A stretch of DNA of 64,000 nucleotides from Sphingobacterium faecium (GTDB taxonomy: Bacteria; Bacteroidota; Bacteroidia; Sphingobacteriales; Sphingobacteriaceae), in contig NZ_QBKH01000006.1 in assembly GCF_003054045.1 (NCBI RefSeq), positions 62,001-126,000 on the forward strand, read 5' to 3'. A program made the translations under genes and the position numbers. Shown here piece after piece: positions 15,172-24,942 of the stretch. The notes below the pieces were generated by a model. The model searched no databases, was not told where the DNA came from, and was given only the letters and a program-made list of their open reading frames with translations. The stretch's first letter is position 1; each line of letters opens with the position of its first letter.

Positions 15172-16047
15172 CTAATTATTTATCCATTCCTTGAAGGCTT
15201 TTGCTTTAAGCTGACTAACTACAGCGTTCACCGGAATCGGCATTAAAAGTTCCACTTCAATTTTTCCGTATTCCAGAGGCTTGTATGCTCTACATGAAGT
15301 ACGTGAGGTGATTAATTGTCTATTGAGACGAAAGAAAGTATCATTTTTCAAGTACTCCTTTTCTAACTCATCCATTGTGAGGTCTGTCAAAAATTCTTTT
15401 TCCTCCTTACTTCGTATTATGACTCTTCCGTCAATTATATAGGTTGCAGCGATCTGATCAGGCCTTAAAAAAAGCACACTAATTCCATCCTGAACTTTTA
15501 TCCTAAGTTCTGTATTCAAGTCTTCAACAATTTCCTCTGAAATTTGAGCTACCGGCACTGGTGCATGATTTCCTTTTAAGAACTGAATCCCCAGTAAACA
15601 ATATGGAGTCATGATAAAAATCACATTAAGCATGAGGATCAATACGACCACAAATGGAAAACCATAATAGAGGTAATCCGTTCTCATGATATCAACATCA
15701 TAGCTATAAAAGTAAATTGCAGCCATTATAAAAACTAAAACCAATGGTAAAAACAATCCGAACAATACCTGAAGTAATAGTCTATACAAAACGTGGCCAT
15801 GCCAGGTTACTTTCTTCTCTAAGCGATTATTAACAAAGTTTACCAGCTCTACTACGGATAAACTAATCAAGACAGTAGCAACATACTCCTTATAAAAATC
15901 AAGCGTTCGGAGCCTGGTTGTCAAAGCATCGACACTTCCCAGTTCAGTTATATACACTGAAGCAGCCAAAACGATTACCAGCCTGAACCAAAATTTGTCC
16001 AATAGATTTTCAACGTCCATGTGATTAATTGAATTATTTGTTTTCAA
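15172..16047 (-). CDS. membrane-bound LytTR transcription regulator (copy 1)
   Basis: A 291-residue protein with four predicted transmembrane segments (about 20-38, 56-74, 89-113 and 125-150) and a C-terminal LytTR DNA-binding domain (about 195-288). The LytTR domain carries the typical FFRLNRQLITS and CRAYKPLEYGKIEVEL strands. There is no receiver or kinase domain, so sensing would be direct through the membrane part. It is divergent, across 56 bases, from the ~130-aa protein gene at 16104. The same arrangement recurs at 16529/17736, so this is a duplicated regulator-target pair. Confidence 0.85.
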   Translation of the reverse strand: MKTNNSINHMDVENLLDKFWFRLVIVLAASVYITELGSVDALTTRLRTLDFYKEYVATVLISLSVVELVNFVNNRLEKKVTWHGHVLYRLLLQVLFGLFLPLVLVFIMAAIYFYSYDVDIMRTDYLYYGFPFVVVLILMLNVIFIMTPYCLLGIQFLKGNHAPVPVAQISEEIVEDLNTELRIKVQDGISVLFLRPDQIAATYIIDGRVIIRSKEEKEFLTDLTMDELEKEYLKNDTFFRLNRQLITSRTSCRAYKPLEYGKIEVELLMPIPVNAVVSQLKAKAFKEWINN

Positions 16048-16103
16048 TTTTGTTTTATAATTAATATATTAGTCAATATCATAAACGCAAAACAATAAAC
16101 CTT

Positions 16104-16487
16104 ATGCCAAAACCCACTTTAACACCTATTGATGTAGACGCATACCTGGAAGAACTTTACGGGCTTTCCGATAGCGATCTTTTGTTAGAAGCAAATTCTG
16201 TTGCAACTGATTTTTCATCGTGGTTGAGTGCAAAATTTGTACTCACAACAGATGAAGCAAATTATCTCGGTACCTATACGGAAAAAGTAAACAAATTTTA
16301 CGGTTACCTCTTTGCCGCTGCATTTTTAACCCGCGGACCGATATCTTTTCCAGCCATACCAGCTAATCCAGCACCAAGACGAATCAAAGAAACAAGAGCG
16401 AACCTATTCGGCAACATCAGCTTTAACGATAGTGCTCAAGACTTAGACGGAAGCGTTGAGGTCAATGTTGAATTCTCCTTACTTTAA
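16104..16487 (+). CDS. unknown ~130-aa protein, paralogue of 17736-18131
   Basis: A 127-residue protein without signal peptide. It aligns by eye with the 131-residue product at 17736: both share LYxLxDxxLxxEANxVxxDxxxW, then LxTDxxNYL, then a proline-rich middle (PISFPAIPA versus PLNLILPA) and an acidic beta-like tail. Each copy is divergent from a membrane LytTR regulator, suggesting that the regulator controls it. No known family is recognised. A secreted, peptide-like or surface function cannot be excluded, but no leader or cleavage motif is visible. Confidence 0.7.
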   Translation: MPKPTLTPIDVDAYLEELYGLSDSDLLLEANSVATDFSSWLSAKFVLTTDEANYLGTYTEKVNKFYGYLFAAAFLTRGPISFPAIPANPAPRRIKETRANLFGNISFNDSAQDLDGSVEVNVEFSLL

Positions 16488-16492
16488 TAAAT

Positions 16493-16530
16493 AAATGCTG
16501 CATTTGCGAAATGCGAACTATGCAGCATTT
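16493..16530. terminator. convergent hairpin terminator
   Basis: Arms AAATGCTGCAT and ATGCAGCATTT (11 bp) with a 16-base loop, between the convergent stops at 16487 and 16529. It is flanked by A- and T-rich sequence on both sides. Confidence 0.6.
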
Positions 16531-17572
16531 ATCTGTTCATCCAATCTTTAAAGCTGGCAACCCGGTCGCCACTTACCATACATGTTTTTACGAATACTTC
16601 TGTTTTCATATCATCCAGTTTCATATACTCCGATTTAAATAATAAGCGTAGTCCCTTATCTGTTGTATTTTCAAATGCATCGATCATCTTAAAGTTCACA
16701 ATACACTGTCTGTTGATTCTAAAAAAGTCCCGTTCATCCAAATATTCCATCAATTCAGATAGCGTGCCTGAATATTGATAACAGTCACCAAGATTTTTGA
16801 TACCCTTAGTTGCGATGAATAGGGTTTTGTTATAGATAAAGAAGATGACTACATCCTTCAGTTTTATCGGAATACTCCTTAATGGCGTATCCACTATTAG
16901 GATTTCTTTTGGCTCTTTTTTCTGTTCGGCCTCCTTAGCTTTATGGTTAAGCATTGTGTTCTCCGCGTAACCATTGTTTGTTTCTAATTCGCTATTTGTT
17001 ATTGATTCAACCTTCTCAACTGGTGTTGTAACCTCTATGGGGCTTTCCATTTGGTAAGTAAATGGTACCATATCCATTTGTACCTCTTGCTTATCTGCCG
17101 GCATTATTTCATGTTCGGATCTCGGATGCATGTAAAAATAATAGGCAACATAATAAAAGTTCAGGATTGTAATTAGTGCAATAGAGAATGGAAGTTCATA
17201 ATCCAGATATCCTGAATCAGTAAGATCCTGCCCGAATGCAAAGAAATAAATCCAAACCAGAAAGAAGGAGAGGATAGATACGACTACGACTCCAAAAAGG
17301 AATTGTAACATGGCTCTACGCCATAAATCGCTGTACCAGTCGTGATAGCTATCCAGGAGAATAGTTACTTTTTTAACCCCCATTCCCACAATAAGCGCGA
17401 TAGCATAATTAACTAGAAGTGTGGGGTAATAAGAAAGTATCATCAAAGCCTGGAATGTGCTCAGGTCGGGCCTTCCCATCATAACGATGTAATGTGCAGC
17501 CAGCAAACAAGCTATGCCGCGAAACAAAAAATCTTTATAATTTATAACTGGTTTATGATTATTTCTTTCCAA
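16529..17572 (-). CDS. membrane-bound LytTR transcription regulator (copy 2)
   Basis: A 347-residue protein with four predicted transmembrane helices in the first 150 residues (including WYSDLWRRAMLQFLFGVVVVSILSFFLVWIYF). A long hydrophilic linker follows (about 160-235, rich in E, K and P), then a C-terminal LytTR domain (about 240-345, FFRINRQCIVNFKMIDAF). It is a longer paralogue of 15172-16047 and is likewise divergent from a ~130-aa protein gene (17736). The linker is the main difference and may set spacing between membrane and DNA-binding domain. Confidence 0.85.
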   Translation of the reverse strand: MERNNHKPVINYKDFLFRGIACLLAAHYIVMMGRPDLSTFQALMILSYYPTLLVNYAIALIVGMGVKKVTILLDSYHDWYSDLWRRAMLQFLFGVVVVSILSFFLVWIYFFAFGQDLTDSGYLDYELPFSIALITILNFYYVAYYFYMHPRSEHEIMPADKQEVQMDMVPFTYQMESPIEVTTPVEKVESITNSELETNNGYAENTMLNHKAKEAEQKKEPKEILIVDTPLRSIPIKLKDVVIFFIYNKTLFIATKGIKNLGDCYQYSGTLSELMEYLDERDFFRINRQCIVNFKMIDAFENTTDKGLRLLFKSEYMKLDDMKTEVFVKTCMVSGDRVASFKDWMNR

Positions 17573-17735
17573 TACGCCTCCCTTATCAAAAATAGGTGCT
17601 ACATATCTTCTAAATATATTAAATAATTTCCTTATATTAGTAATAAGTTTAATAATATTCTAATTCCAATAAGGATATCCAATTTTTAACCACTGATATT
17701 TCAGTATTTTTTTTAGTCCACTTATTTATAAGATT

Positions 17736-18131
17736 ATGGAGAAAGTTGAATTTAGCCCGGAAGGTTTTAAAGACTTAGAATCCCAGCTCTATGTATTAGA
17801 TGACAATTCGTTAATTGCCGAAGCCAATGCGGTGCTGGCAGACTACATCAACTGGGTAGATGAGCATGTCATACTGAGTACGGATCAGGTGAATTATTTA
17901 CAAGGATTAGACCCACTATTTATTGCTTCACTTGCAGCAAAAGCATCAATAGCTTTTGCCAACAGGTTGCCGCTTAACTTGATATTGCCGGCTGATTATC
18001 TCACAACAAATACAGGTGAAGGAAGGGGCAAATGGTTCCTAGATTCGAGTACAATCGAAGCATCAAATAAGCCTGGTGAAACAGTTACTGCAACCGGCGA
18101 ACTCATCTATATTTTTGATTTTGAAGAATAA
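17736..18131 (+). CDS. unknown ~130-aa protein, paralogue of 16104-16487
   Basis: A 131-residue protein with the same pattern as the 127-residue copy (LYVLDDNSLIAEANAVLADY; LSTDQVNYL). There is no signal peptide. It ends 12 bases before the ECF sigma factor gene, so in this copy the unknown protein is probably in the same transcript as the sigma factor. That ties the LytTR regulator at 16529 to the SusCD locus downstream. The 163-bp upstream gap contains TATTAGTAATA; a similar TATTAGTCAATA occurs before the 16104 copy, a possible shared regulator site. Confidence 0.7.
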   Translation: MEKVEFSPEGFKDLESQLYVLDDNSLIAEANAVLADYINWVDEHVILSTDQVNYLQGLDPLFIASLAAKASIAFANRLPLNLILPADYLTTNTGEGRGKWFLDSSTIEASNKPGETVTATGELIYIFDFEE

Positions 18132-18143
18132 AAGAATAAAGTC

Positions 18144-18734
18144 ATGAAATCTCGTGTGGAATATAGTGAGCAGGAGTTGCTACAGCAATTGAAGAAAGGT
18201 GATCATTCAGCCTTTGAACAGCTTTATAATAAATATGCCTACCAGCTTACCGCAAAGCTGTTCAAGCTGCTACGTGACGAAGAACTCGCCGGAGATGTCT
18301 TACAAGATCTTTTTCTAAAGATCTGGGAGCGGAGGGAAGATATTGATCCCGGACAGTCTTTAGGTGGTTATTTGTACACTATTGCCTCAAATATGGCAAA
18401 AAATAAATTTGCGAATGCGTTACATCGGCAAATATATTTCCAATCGCTGCCCGCCAATGAAGAAGGATTTGATAGCGTTTCCCGATTTGTAGACCAGAAA
18501 GAAATGAAACTTGCCATTGATCAAGCACTGGCAAAACTCCCCGAACGACAACGCGAAATCTATACACTGTATAAAATTGAAGGGCTATCCTATAAAGAGA
18601 TTCAGGTTAGAGCCGGAATAAGCAAACCGGCAGTAAATAGGTTAATTCAGGAGGCAGGAAAGAAGATGCGTGAATACTTGAAACCACATAGCTATATAAT
18701 CCTTTGCTGCGTCTTAATTGATGTCACACATTAA
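18144..18734 (+). CDS. ECF RNA polymerase sigma factor (FecI-like)
   Basis: A 196-residue sigma-70 family protein. Region 2 is at about 25-90 (AFEQLYNKYAYQLTAKLFKLL; VLQDLFLKIWERRE) and region 4 at about 130-180 (LPERQREIYTLYKIEGLSYKEI; ISKPAVNRLIQEA). A short hydrophobic tail ends the protein, as in many Bacteroidota FecI proteins. It is followed by a hairpin, then FecR, SusC and SusD, the standard cell-surface-signalling order, and it should direct transcription of the SusCD genes when released by FecR. Confidence 0.92.
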   Translation: MKSRVEYSEQELLQQLKKGDHSAFEQLYNKYAYQLTAKLFKLLRDEELAGDVLQDLFLKIWERREDIDPGQSLGGYLYTIASNMAKNKFANALHRQIYFQSLPANEEGFDSVSRFVDQKEMKLAIDQALAKLPERQREIYTLYKIEGLSYKEIQVRAGISKPAVNRLIQEAGKKMREYLKPHSYIILCCVLIDVTH

Positions 18735-18752
18735 AAGCATAATGCTTTAATA

Positions 18753-18805
18753 ATACATACTCAAGCCAGTTCCATGTCCAAACATGAGCTGGCTTCTTAA
18801 GTATG
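18753..18805. terminator. large imperfect hairpin after sigma factor gene
   Basis: CATACT...AAGCCAG...CATGT / ACATG...CTGGCTT...AGTATG form a nested stem of about 18 pairs between the sigma and FecR genes. It lacks a strong T-run, so it may attenuate or process the transcript rather than fully terminate it. Confidence 0.45.
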
Positions 18806-18899
18806 AAATTGTTCAAAATAAATTTTAAAAAAAATCATTTACACCCTATTACTTTTCTGCCCTGAACTGTAATACTATTAAAAGGTCATAATTACGGCT

Positions 18900-20051
18900 A
18901 TGGAAGACAACATCAAGCAATTATTTTACAAATATATCAATGGCGAGACCAATGTGGAGGAGCTAAAAGAGCTGTATGACTATTTTGGTATTCATGAGAA
19001 TGAAGAATGGTTGTCGCGTCTTATCCAGGACCATTTAAAGAGTGAGACCGAAAATTCTGATGACAACCAGATTAAACAAATTGTCGATGAGCGCTGGAAT
19101 AACATCCATGCTTTAACGGGCAGCAATAAAAAGGTCAAAAAAATATGGAAGTATTGGACAGCTGTTGCTGCTCTTTTGATTGGTGTTGGGCTAGTATCCA
19201 TGTATTATGTCATTACCAAACAAGAGATAAACTCAAAGGCTTTGACCAGCATTTACGGCTCAGATGTACTTCCTCCAAGTTCTTCACAAGCAACCCTTGT
19301 CCTTTCAGACGGTCGAACAATACAATTGGACAGTACCACTAATGGAATTCAAATTGGTGGGTCTGCTATAGCATATGAAAACGGGGGGCTGATTTCAAAA
19401 ACAGATCAAGTCGCTTATGCAACGCTTCATGTTCCAAATGGGGGTCTTTACAACGTTATGCTTCCTGATGGCTCTAAGGTCATCCTTAACTCAGGTTCAT
19501 CACTCAGCTATCCGATTCGATTTGACGACAGCATCCGTTTGGTAAAACTCATCGGAGAAGGTTATTTCGAAGTAGCAAAAGATTTAAAGCATCCTTTTAA
19601 GGTTGAAACAACGGACAGGCAATTGGTGACTGTATTGGGTACGCATTTCAATGTAAAATCTTATGGTGGAGAACTCACTGAGACCACCTTGTTAGAAGGA
19701 AAAGTAGCACTTACATCCGATCAGACAAATGCAACAGTCATTTTGAAACCCGGCCAGCAGAGCAAGTTCAACAAGAATAAATTTGAGACAAGGAATGTGA
19801 ATGCAGAGGAAGCAACAGCGTGGTCGAAAAATTTATTTGTATTCAACCAGATGACGCTTGGTGAAATCTTTAAAAATTTGGAGCGTTGGTATGATGTTGA
19901 GTTTACCTATCCTCCACATTTATCAAAAGAAGAATTTATGATGGAGATTCCGAAGGATCGAAAGTTATCAGAAATATTAGAAGCCATTTCAGCATTTGTG
20001 AAGGTGACTTTTAAAATAGAAGGAAGGAGGATCACCGTCAAGCAAGAGTAA
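18900..20051 (+). CDS. FecR-family anti-sigma factor
   Basis: A 383-residue protein. The cytoplasmic N-terminus (1-80) should bind the sigma factor. One transmembrane helix is at about 84-106 (WTAVAALLIGVGLVSMYYVI). The periplasmic FecR domain contains LPDGSKVILNSGSSLSYP, GEGYFEVAKDLKHPFKVET and VLGTHFNVKSY, followed by the DUF4974 end (EIFKNLERWYDVEFTY). In this system the STN domain of the SusC protein contacts the periplasmic part and triggers sigma release. Confidence 0.93.
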   Translation: MEDNIKQLFYKYINGETNVEELKELYDYFGIHENEEWLSRLIQDHLKSETENSDDNQIKQIVDERWNNIHALTGSNKKVKKIWKYWTAVAALLIGVGLVSMYYVITKQEINSKALTSIYGSDVLPPSSSQATLVLSDGRTIQLDSTTNGIQIGGSAIAYENGGLISKTDQVAYATLHVPNGGLYNVMLPDGSKVILNSGSSLSYPIRFDDSIRLVKLIGEGYFEVAKDLKHPFKVETTDRQLVTVLGTHFNVKSYGGELTETTLLEGKVALTSDQTNATVILKPGQQSKFNKNKFETRNVNAEEATAWSKNLFVFNQMTLGEIFKNLERWYDVEFTYPPHLSKEEFMMEIPKDRKLSEILEAISAFVKVTFKIEGRRITVKQE

Positions 20052-20072
20052 ATAAATATCATATGTTTGCCA

Positions 20073-20119
20073 GATACCATAAAAATGCCGGAGTCGTTAG
20101 CGCAACTCCGGCGGGTATC
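20073..20119. promoter_or_regulatory. structured hairpin between fecR and susC genes
   Basis: An inner 8-bp stem GCCGGAGT/ACTCCGGC (20087-20112) sits inside an outer GATACC/GGTATC pairing. There is no T-run on the plus strand, and only five Ts on the minus strand. It could be a processing or attenuation element separating regulator and transporter transcripts. Confidence 0.4.
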
Positions 20120-20229
20120 GGGTTTAAAAAAAAATCTAACTCTACATTTTAACCCTTGGATACAAACTTAAGCATTGCTGGCATCATTGTCAACAGTGCA
20201 GAAGTAATATCCGCTAACCAAAATAAATT

Positions 20230-23200
20230 ATGAATGGTCAATATCATTCTAAAGAACGCTCAAAAAGAGAGGTTCTGCAATCATCGAAAGATTGTTTTCG
20301 ATTATTGCACAAGTTTAAGGCGCTGCTTTTTACTTGCCTGTTCTTGCTATTAAGTTTTAAGGCCTGTTTTGCGCAAACAGTTAGTTTGCAGGCCAAGAGC
20401 CAACCGCTTGAACAAGTTATTAAGCAACTCAGGGCACAGACAGACTATGCGATTATGGCCCCATCAGCAGTTTTAGCTAAAGGAAAAACAGTAACCGTTA
20501 ATCTGAATAAAGTAACGATTGAACAAGCCTTAAAAGAAATCTTTAAAAATCAACCCGCTACTATTGATTATGAGATCAAAGGAAAGAATATTATTATCCG
20601 TGATCGTACGGTAGCAGAAACAGAAGAAAATACAAAAACAAAAAAAGAGCAACCTGCAAAAAAATCAGGGAGTGTTGTAGATCAGGACGGAAAACCATTA
20701 GCCGGAGCAACAGTTAAATTAATTGACGGAACATCGGTAACCACTAATGGAGAAGGTCGTTTTTTTATTAATAGTAACAATAGTAATATAGTTACTGTAA
20801 CCATGTTGGGATTTGAGCCTTTAGAAATATACTTGAAAAGCGACAATGAAAATATAATTCAACTGAATAAAAGCCAATCAGTTCTTGATGAAGCGATAGT
20901 TATGGGTTATGGTATTACTTCTAAAAGATTTAATACCGGATCAATAGAACGGATTTCAACAAAAGAAATTGAAAGTCAACCCGTATCAAATTTGTTGTCA
21001 ACATTATCAGGAAGAGTGCCAGGAATACTAATTAATCAATCCACAGGAGTTGCAGGTGGAAAAATTAGAATAGAAGTGCAGGGTCGTAACAATCTTGATC
21101 CGGGAACAGTAGCAGAGCCATTAATAATAATTGATGGTGTACCATTTGCAGCCCAAAATGACAGAACTAATAGAATGGGCAGTACCGATCTTAGTCCGTT
21201 ATCACTTATAAACCCAAATGATATAGCCAGTATTGAGGTTTTGAAAGATGCTGATGCAACTGCTATTTATGGTTCAAGAGGTGCTTATGGTGTAATACTT
21301 ATTTCTACTAAAAAAGGAACGATAGGTAAAACCACCGTCACGGCCTCGCAAAACTTCAACATAAATAGTCCTACTCGCAAAATTAATCTGCTAAATACGG
21401 AACAATACTTGGAAATGCGAAAAGAAGCTTTTGCCAACGATGGGGTAACGCCTGATATATTTAATGCTCCTGACCTGGTTAGCTGGGATCAGACAACTTA
21501 TACAAATTGGCAAAAAGAACTGATAGGTAATAAATCCTATTCTAAAAACACGCAACTATCAATTTCCGGTGGCAGTAAAAATACGCGATTTTTGCTTAGT
21601 GGCAATTATCTAAATGAAGATTTGTTGTTTAAACACACCAAGCCATATTCAAGATTGTCTACCCACTCTAGCCTGGATCATACCTCTGAAAATAGCAGGT
21701 TTAATATTACATTTTCTGCCGGATATAATAAAAGTACTAATAATACCACGGTTTCGGATTTAACAGGCTTGACAATTTTACTACCCCCAAATTATCCAAA
21801 GACTTTAGACGAAAATGGGAACCTCATCTGGGAATATGATGGCGTATCGCTGTATTATGGAAATCCATACGATTATACCAAACAAAAATATCAGGTAACA
21901 ACCAAGGGGTTAACCACTAATTTATCAATGAGCTATAAGATATTTAAAGATCTTACGGCTCGTATAAATAGTGGCTACAATTCTATCGATACTTATTCTG
22001 AATATTTAATTCCTAAATCTGCAGGTGATCCACAATATAATCCTACCGGTTATATGTCAACAGGAAATAATAACTATGATAGCTGGTTAATGGAACCACA
22101 ATTGGAGTATAATAAGACTATTTATCAATCAAAATTGAGTGTTTTAATTGGCTCTACATTCCAGCAAACAAAAAATGATATAAAAGATTTACAGGCAATA
22201 GGTTTCACTACAGATGATTTGTTAGGATCTCTAGGTGCTGCCTCCAGTTATACCGCTTCAAGCTATAGTTCTGACTATCGATACTCAGCTTTATTTGGCA
22301 GGATAAACTACAATTTGAACAATCGTTATATCATAAATCTCTCCGGAAGAAGAGACGGCTCCAGCAGATTCAGTCCCGGACATAGATTTGGCAATTTTGG
22401 TGCAGTAGGTTTGGGATGGATTTTTACTGAGGATGGATTTATTAAAGAGCACTTACCATTGCTCAGTTTCGGGAAACTAAGAACTAGTTATGGGATTACA
22501 GGAAGTGATAAAATTGGAGATTATAAGTACATGGATTCCTGGCGTACGATCGTTAACCCATACTTGGACATAAAGGGAATCTACCCTGTTCGTTTAGCTA
22601 ACCAAAACTTTATTTGGGAATCCAATAAAAAATTTGCCATTGGCTTAGAATTGGGATTCTTAAAGGATCACATTTTCTTTAATGCAGGATATTTTGATAA
22701 CCGTAGCAGTAATCAATTAATCAATACCCCATTACCCAACATTGCAGGTTTTTCTACTATTATTGAGAATTTCCCTGCAACAATTCAAAACAAAGGTTGG
22801 GAGATTTCCTTGTTGACGACAAACCTGCGCACAAAGGAATGGAGCTGGAATACGAACTTTAATATCACTATTCCTAAAAATAAATTACTGGAATTTCCGG
22901 GAATAGAAACCAGTAATTATGCCAATACCTATATTATCGGGAAGTCATTAAACCTGATCAGGGCATATACTTCAAAAGGAGTTGATCCGCAAACAGGTAT
23001 TTTTACATTCAAAGATGTCAATGGAGATGGCTTAATCAACCAGGAAGACCGATCATATTTTGGCACAACAGATCCGAAGTTTTATGGAGGACTACAAAAT
23101 ACACTTGGTTATAAAGGATTCTCGATGGACCTTTTCTTTGAATTTAGAAAACAAACCGGTTTAAATTATTTAAGCTCAATATATCAAGGTAATGGTGATG

Positions 23201-23571
23201 TCCCCGGATTTCTGGCAAATTTTCCGGACTATGTACTGGATAGGTGGCAACAACCAGGTGATATAACAAATATGCAAAAGTTCAGTGCTAATTATGGCAC
23301 AGAGGCTTCTGATGCAAGTTTGCTATTAGGTAAAGATGTTGATATTAAGTACTCAGACGCATCATTTATCCGCTTAAAGACTGTGTCTTTATCCTACACG
23401 CTTCCTTCCCAAACTGTTTCTAAACTCAAAATAAACGGCCTGCGTTTTTCTATCAGAGCTCAAAATTTATTTACGATTACTGATTATAAGGGAGCAGATC
23501 CTGAAATCCAAAATTTAAGGATATTACCGCCCCTTAGAACAATTAGTTTTGGTATAGAACTATCGCTTTAA
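20230..23571 (+). CDS. SusC/RagA-family TonB-dependent outer-membrane transporter with STN domain
   Basis: A 1113-residue protein. A long signal region (about 30-48, LLFTCLFLLLSFKACFAQ) is followed by an STN signalling domain (about 50-103), a carboxypeptidase-D-like regulatory domain (about 125-205, GSVVDQDGKPLAGATVKL), the TonB plug (about 215-345, ending in VLKDADATAIYGSRGAYGVILISTKKG) and the 22-strand barrel to the C-terminus. The STN domain explains the FecI-FecR pair upstream. It forms a complex with the SusD lipoprotein encoded next and imports oligosaccharides or peptides. No glycoside hydrolase is nearby, so a peptide or other ligand (RagAB-like) is as likely as a glycan. Confidence 0.95.
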   Translation: MNGQYHSKERSKREVLQSSKDCFRLLHKFKALLFTCLFLLLSFKACFAQTVSLQAKSQPLEQVIKQLRAQTDYAIMAPSAVLAKGKTVTVNLNKVTIEQALKEIFKNQPATIDYEIKGKNIIIRDRTVAETEENTKTKKEQPAKKSGSVVDQDGKPLAGATVKLIDGTSVTTNGEGRFFINSNNSNIVTVTMLGFEPLEIYLKSDNENIIQLNKSQSVLDEAIVMGYGITSKRFNTGSIERISTKEIESQPVSNLLSTLSGRVPGILINQSTGVAGGKIRIEVQGRNNLDPGTVAEPLIIIDGVPFAAQNDRTNRMGSTDLSPLSLINPNDIASIEVLKDADATAIYGSRGAYGVILISTKKGTIGKTTVTASQNFNINSPTRKINLLNTEQYLEMRKEAFANDGVTPDIFNAPDLVSWDQTTYTNWQKELIGNKSYSKNTQLSISGGSKNTRFLLSGNYLNEDLLFKHTKPYSRLSTHSSLDHTSENSRFNITFSAGYNKSTNNTTVSDLTGLTILLPPNYPKTLDENGNLIWEYDGVSLYYGNPYDYTKQKYQVTTKGLTTNLSMSYKIFKDLTARINSGYNSIDTYSEYLIPKSAGDPQYNPTGYMSTGNNNYDSWLMEPQLEYNKTIYQSKLSVLIGSTFQQTKNDIKDLQAIGFTTDDLLGSLGAASSYTASSYSSDYRYSALFGRINYNLNNRYIINLSGRRDGSSRFSPGHRFGNFGAVGLGWIFTEDGFIKEHLPLLSFGKLRTSYGITGSDKIGDYKYMDSWRTIVNPYLDIKGIYPVRLANQNFIWESNKKFAIGLELGFLKDHIFFNAGYFDNRSSNQLINTPLPNIAGFSTIIENFPATIQNKGWEISLLTTNLRTKEWSWNTNFNITIPKNKLLEFPGIETSNYANTYIIGKSLNLIRAYTSKGVDPQTGIFTFKDVNGDGLINQEDRSYFGTTDPKFYGGLQNTLGYKGFSMDLFFEFRKQTGLNYLSSIYQGNGDVPGFLANFPDYVLDRWQQPGDITNMQKFSANYGTEASDASLLLGKDVDIKYSDASFIRLKTVSLSYTLPSQTVSKLKINGLRFSIRAQNLFTITDYKGADPEIQNLRILPPLRTISFGIELSL

Positions 23572-23582
23572 CTCTTACCATT

Positions 23583-24935
23583 ATGAAAAAGACATTCTAC
23601 TCCATAAGCATTTTACTAATCATTCTGATTTCATCATGCGAAAAGTTCCTTGATAATGATCCTCCCGTACAGGATATAGTATCGCAAAAGGTTTTCAACA
23701 ATGAAGAAAGTGCAAATGCAGCTGTTGTTGGTTTATATAGCCGAATGACGGCACGTAATAATGATGCAATGAACGGATTCTTATCCATCTTTACCGGTCT
23801 GGCAGGTGATGAGATATGGAATACCAGTACTAATGCATCATACGATGCTTTTAAAAACAATGCAATCCTGGATAATAACACCGTGATCAATTCAAATTTA
23901 TGGACTCCTCTCTATAATTACATTTACCACGCCAATACTATTATTGAGCATCTGAATAAATCAAATGCAATTACTGCGGAAACTAAGAACAGGTTATTAG
24001 GTGAGATGTATTTTATAAGGGCCATATTGAATTTTTACTTGGTAAATTTATTTGGTGACATCCCGCTCATCCTAACAGCAGACTATGAATTAAATCGCTA
24101 TGCTCAAAAAAGTAATCAAGAGGAAGTATACAAACAGATCACTAATGATCTACTCATAGCCAAAGATCTGCTACTGGAACCGTATACCAATACTGAACGG
24201 ATCAGGCCAAATAAACATGCAGCAAAAGCATTGTTGGCAAGAATATATTTGTATACTAAAAAATATGAGCTGGCCATAACAGAGGCAACGGATATAATAC
24301 AATCAGGTACTTACCAATTAGAAATTAATCTTTCTAATACATTCTTACCCACCAGTAAAGAAGCTATCTTGCAGTTGTATCCAACCAATACGGCTTACAA
24401 TACTGCGGAGGGATTTGCCTTTATCCCAACTAATGCTACTGCCCGCCCAGCATTGTCATTTTATCGTAGAGTAACGAATGGATTCGAACCCGGAGATATG
24501 CGTAAAGTTTCATGGATAGATACACGCATCCTTTCTGGTATCAGTTACAGCTATCCGTCAAAATATAAGGTCAGGGCGAACACCATTAAATCTGAATACA
24601 ATACTGTAATACGTTTAGCTGAAATGTACCTGATAAGAGCGGAATCAAACCTAAACCTGGGTAATACTAAGGATGCTATAAGAGATTTAAATATTATCCG
24701 TTCAAGGGCGGGAATCTCTGCACTGGACGAAAATATTCCCAAGGATGATTGTTTTACAACTATGATGAATGAAAGGCAAAATGAGTTCTTTGCAGAATGG
24801 GGACACCGATGGCTGGATCTTAAACGATGGAATATGATTGATCAGGAAATTCCAAAAACCAAAACCGGATGGGAATCTTCTGATTCTCTTTTCCCGATCC
24901 CATACGATGAGTTTGTTTATAATCCTTATTTATAA
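23583..24935 (+). CDS. SusD/RagB-family outer-membrane lipoprotein
   Basis: A 450-residue lipoprotein. The signal peptide ends in a lipobox-like ISSCEKF (Cys19), and the mature part has the SusD TPR-like repeats and the C-terminal RagB region (VIRLAEMYLIRAESNLNLG; MMNERQNEFFAEWGHRWLDLKRW). It starts 11 bases after susC. It caps the SusC barrel and captures ligand at the cell surface. Confidence 0.95.
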   Translation: MKKTFYSISILLIILISSCEKFLDNDPPVQDIVSQKVFNNEESANAAVVGLYSRMTARNNDAMNGFLSIFTGLAGDEIWNTSTNASYDAFKNNAILDNNTVINSNLWTPLYNYIYHANTIIEHLNKSNAITAETKNRLLGEMYFIRAILNFYLVNLFGDIPLILTADYELNRYAQKSNQEEVYKQITNDLLIAKDLLLEPYTNTERIRPNKHAAKALLARIYLYTKKYELAITEATDIIQSGTYQLEINLSNTFLPTSKEAILQLYPTNTAYNTAEGFAFIPTNATARPALSFYRRVTNGFEPGDMRKVSWIDTRILSGISYSYPSKYKVRANTIKSEYNTVIRLAEMYLIRAESNLNLGNTKDAIRDLNIIRSRAGISALDENIPKDDCFTTMMNERQNEFFAEWGHRWLDLKRWNMIDQEIPKTKTGWESSDSLFPIPYDEFVYNPYL

Positions 24936-24942
24936 TAATGCA

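Noticed and set aside
20073..20119. Hairpin before susC as a riboswitch
   Set aside because: Only a simple nested stem is visible, with no recognisable ligand-binding core.
24838..24942. Upstream start for the TlpA-like protein
   Set aside because: It would lie inside SusD and place the signal peptide 35 residues into the protein.
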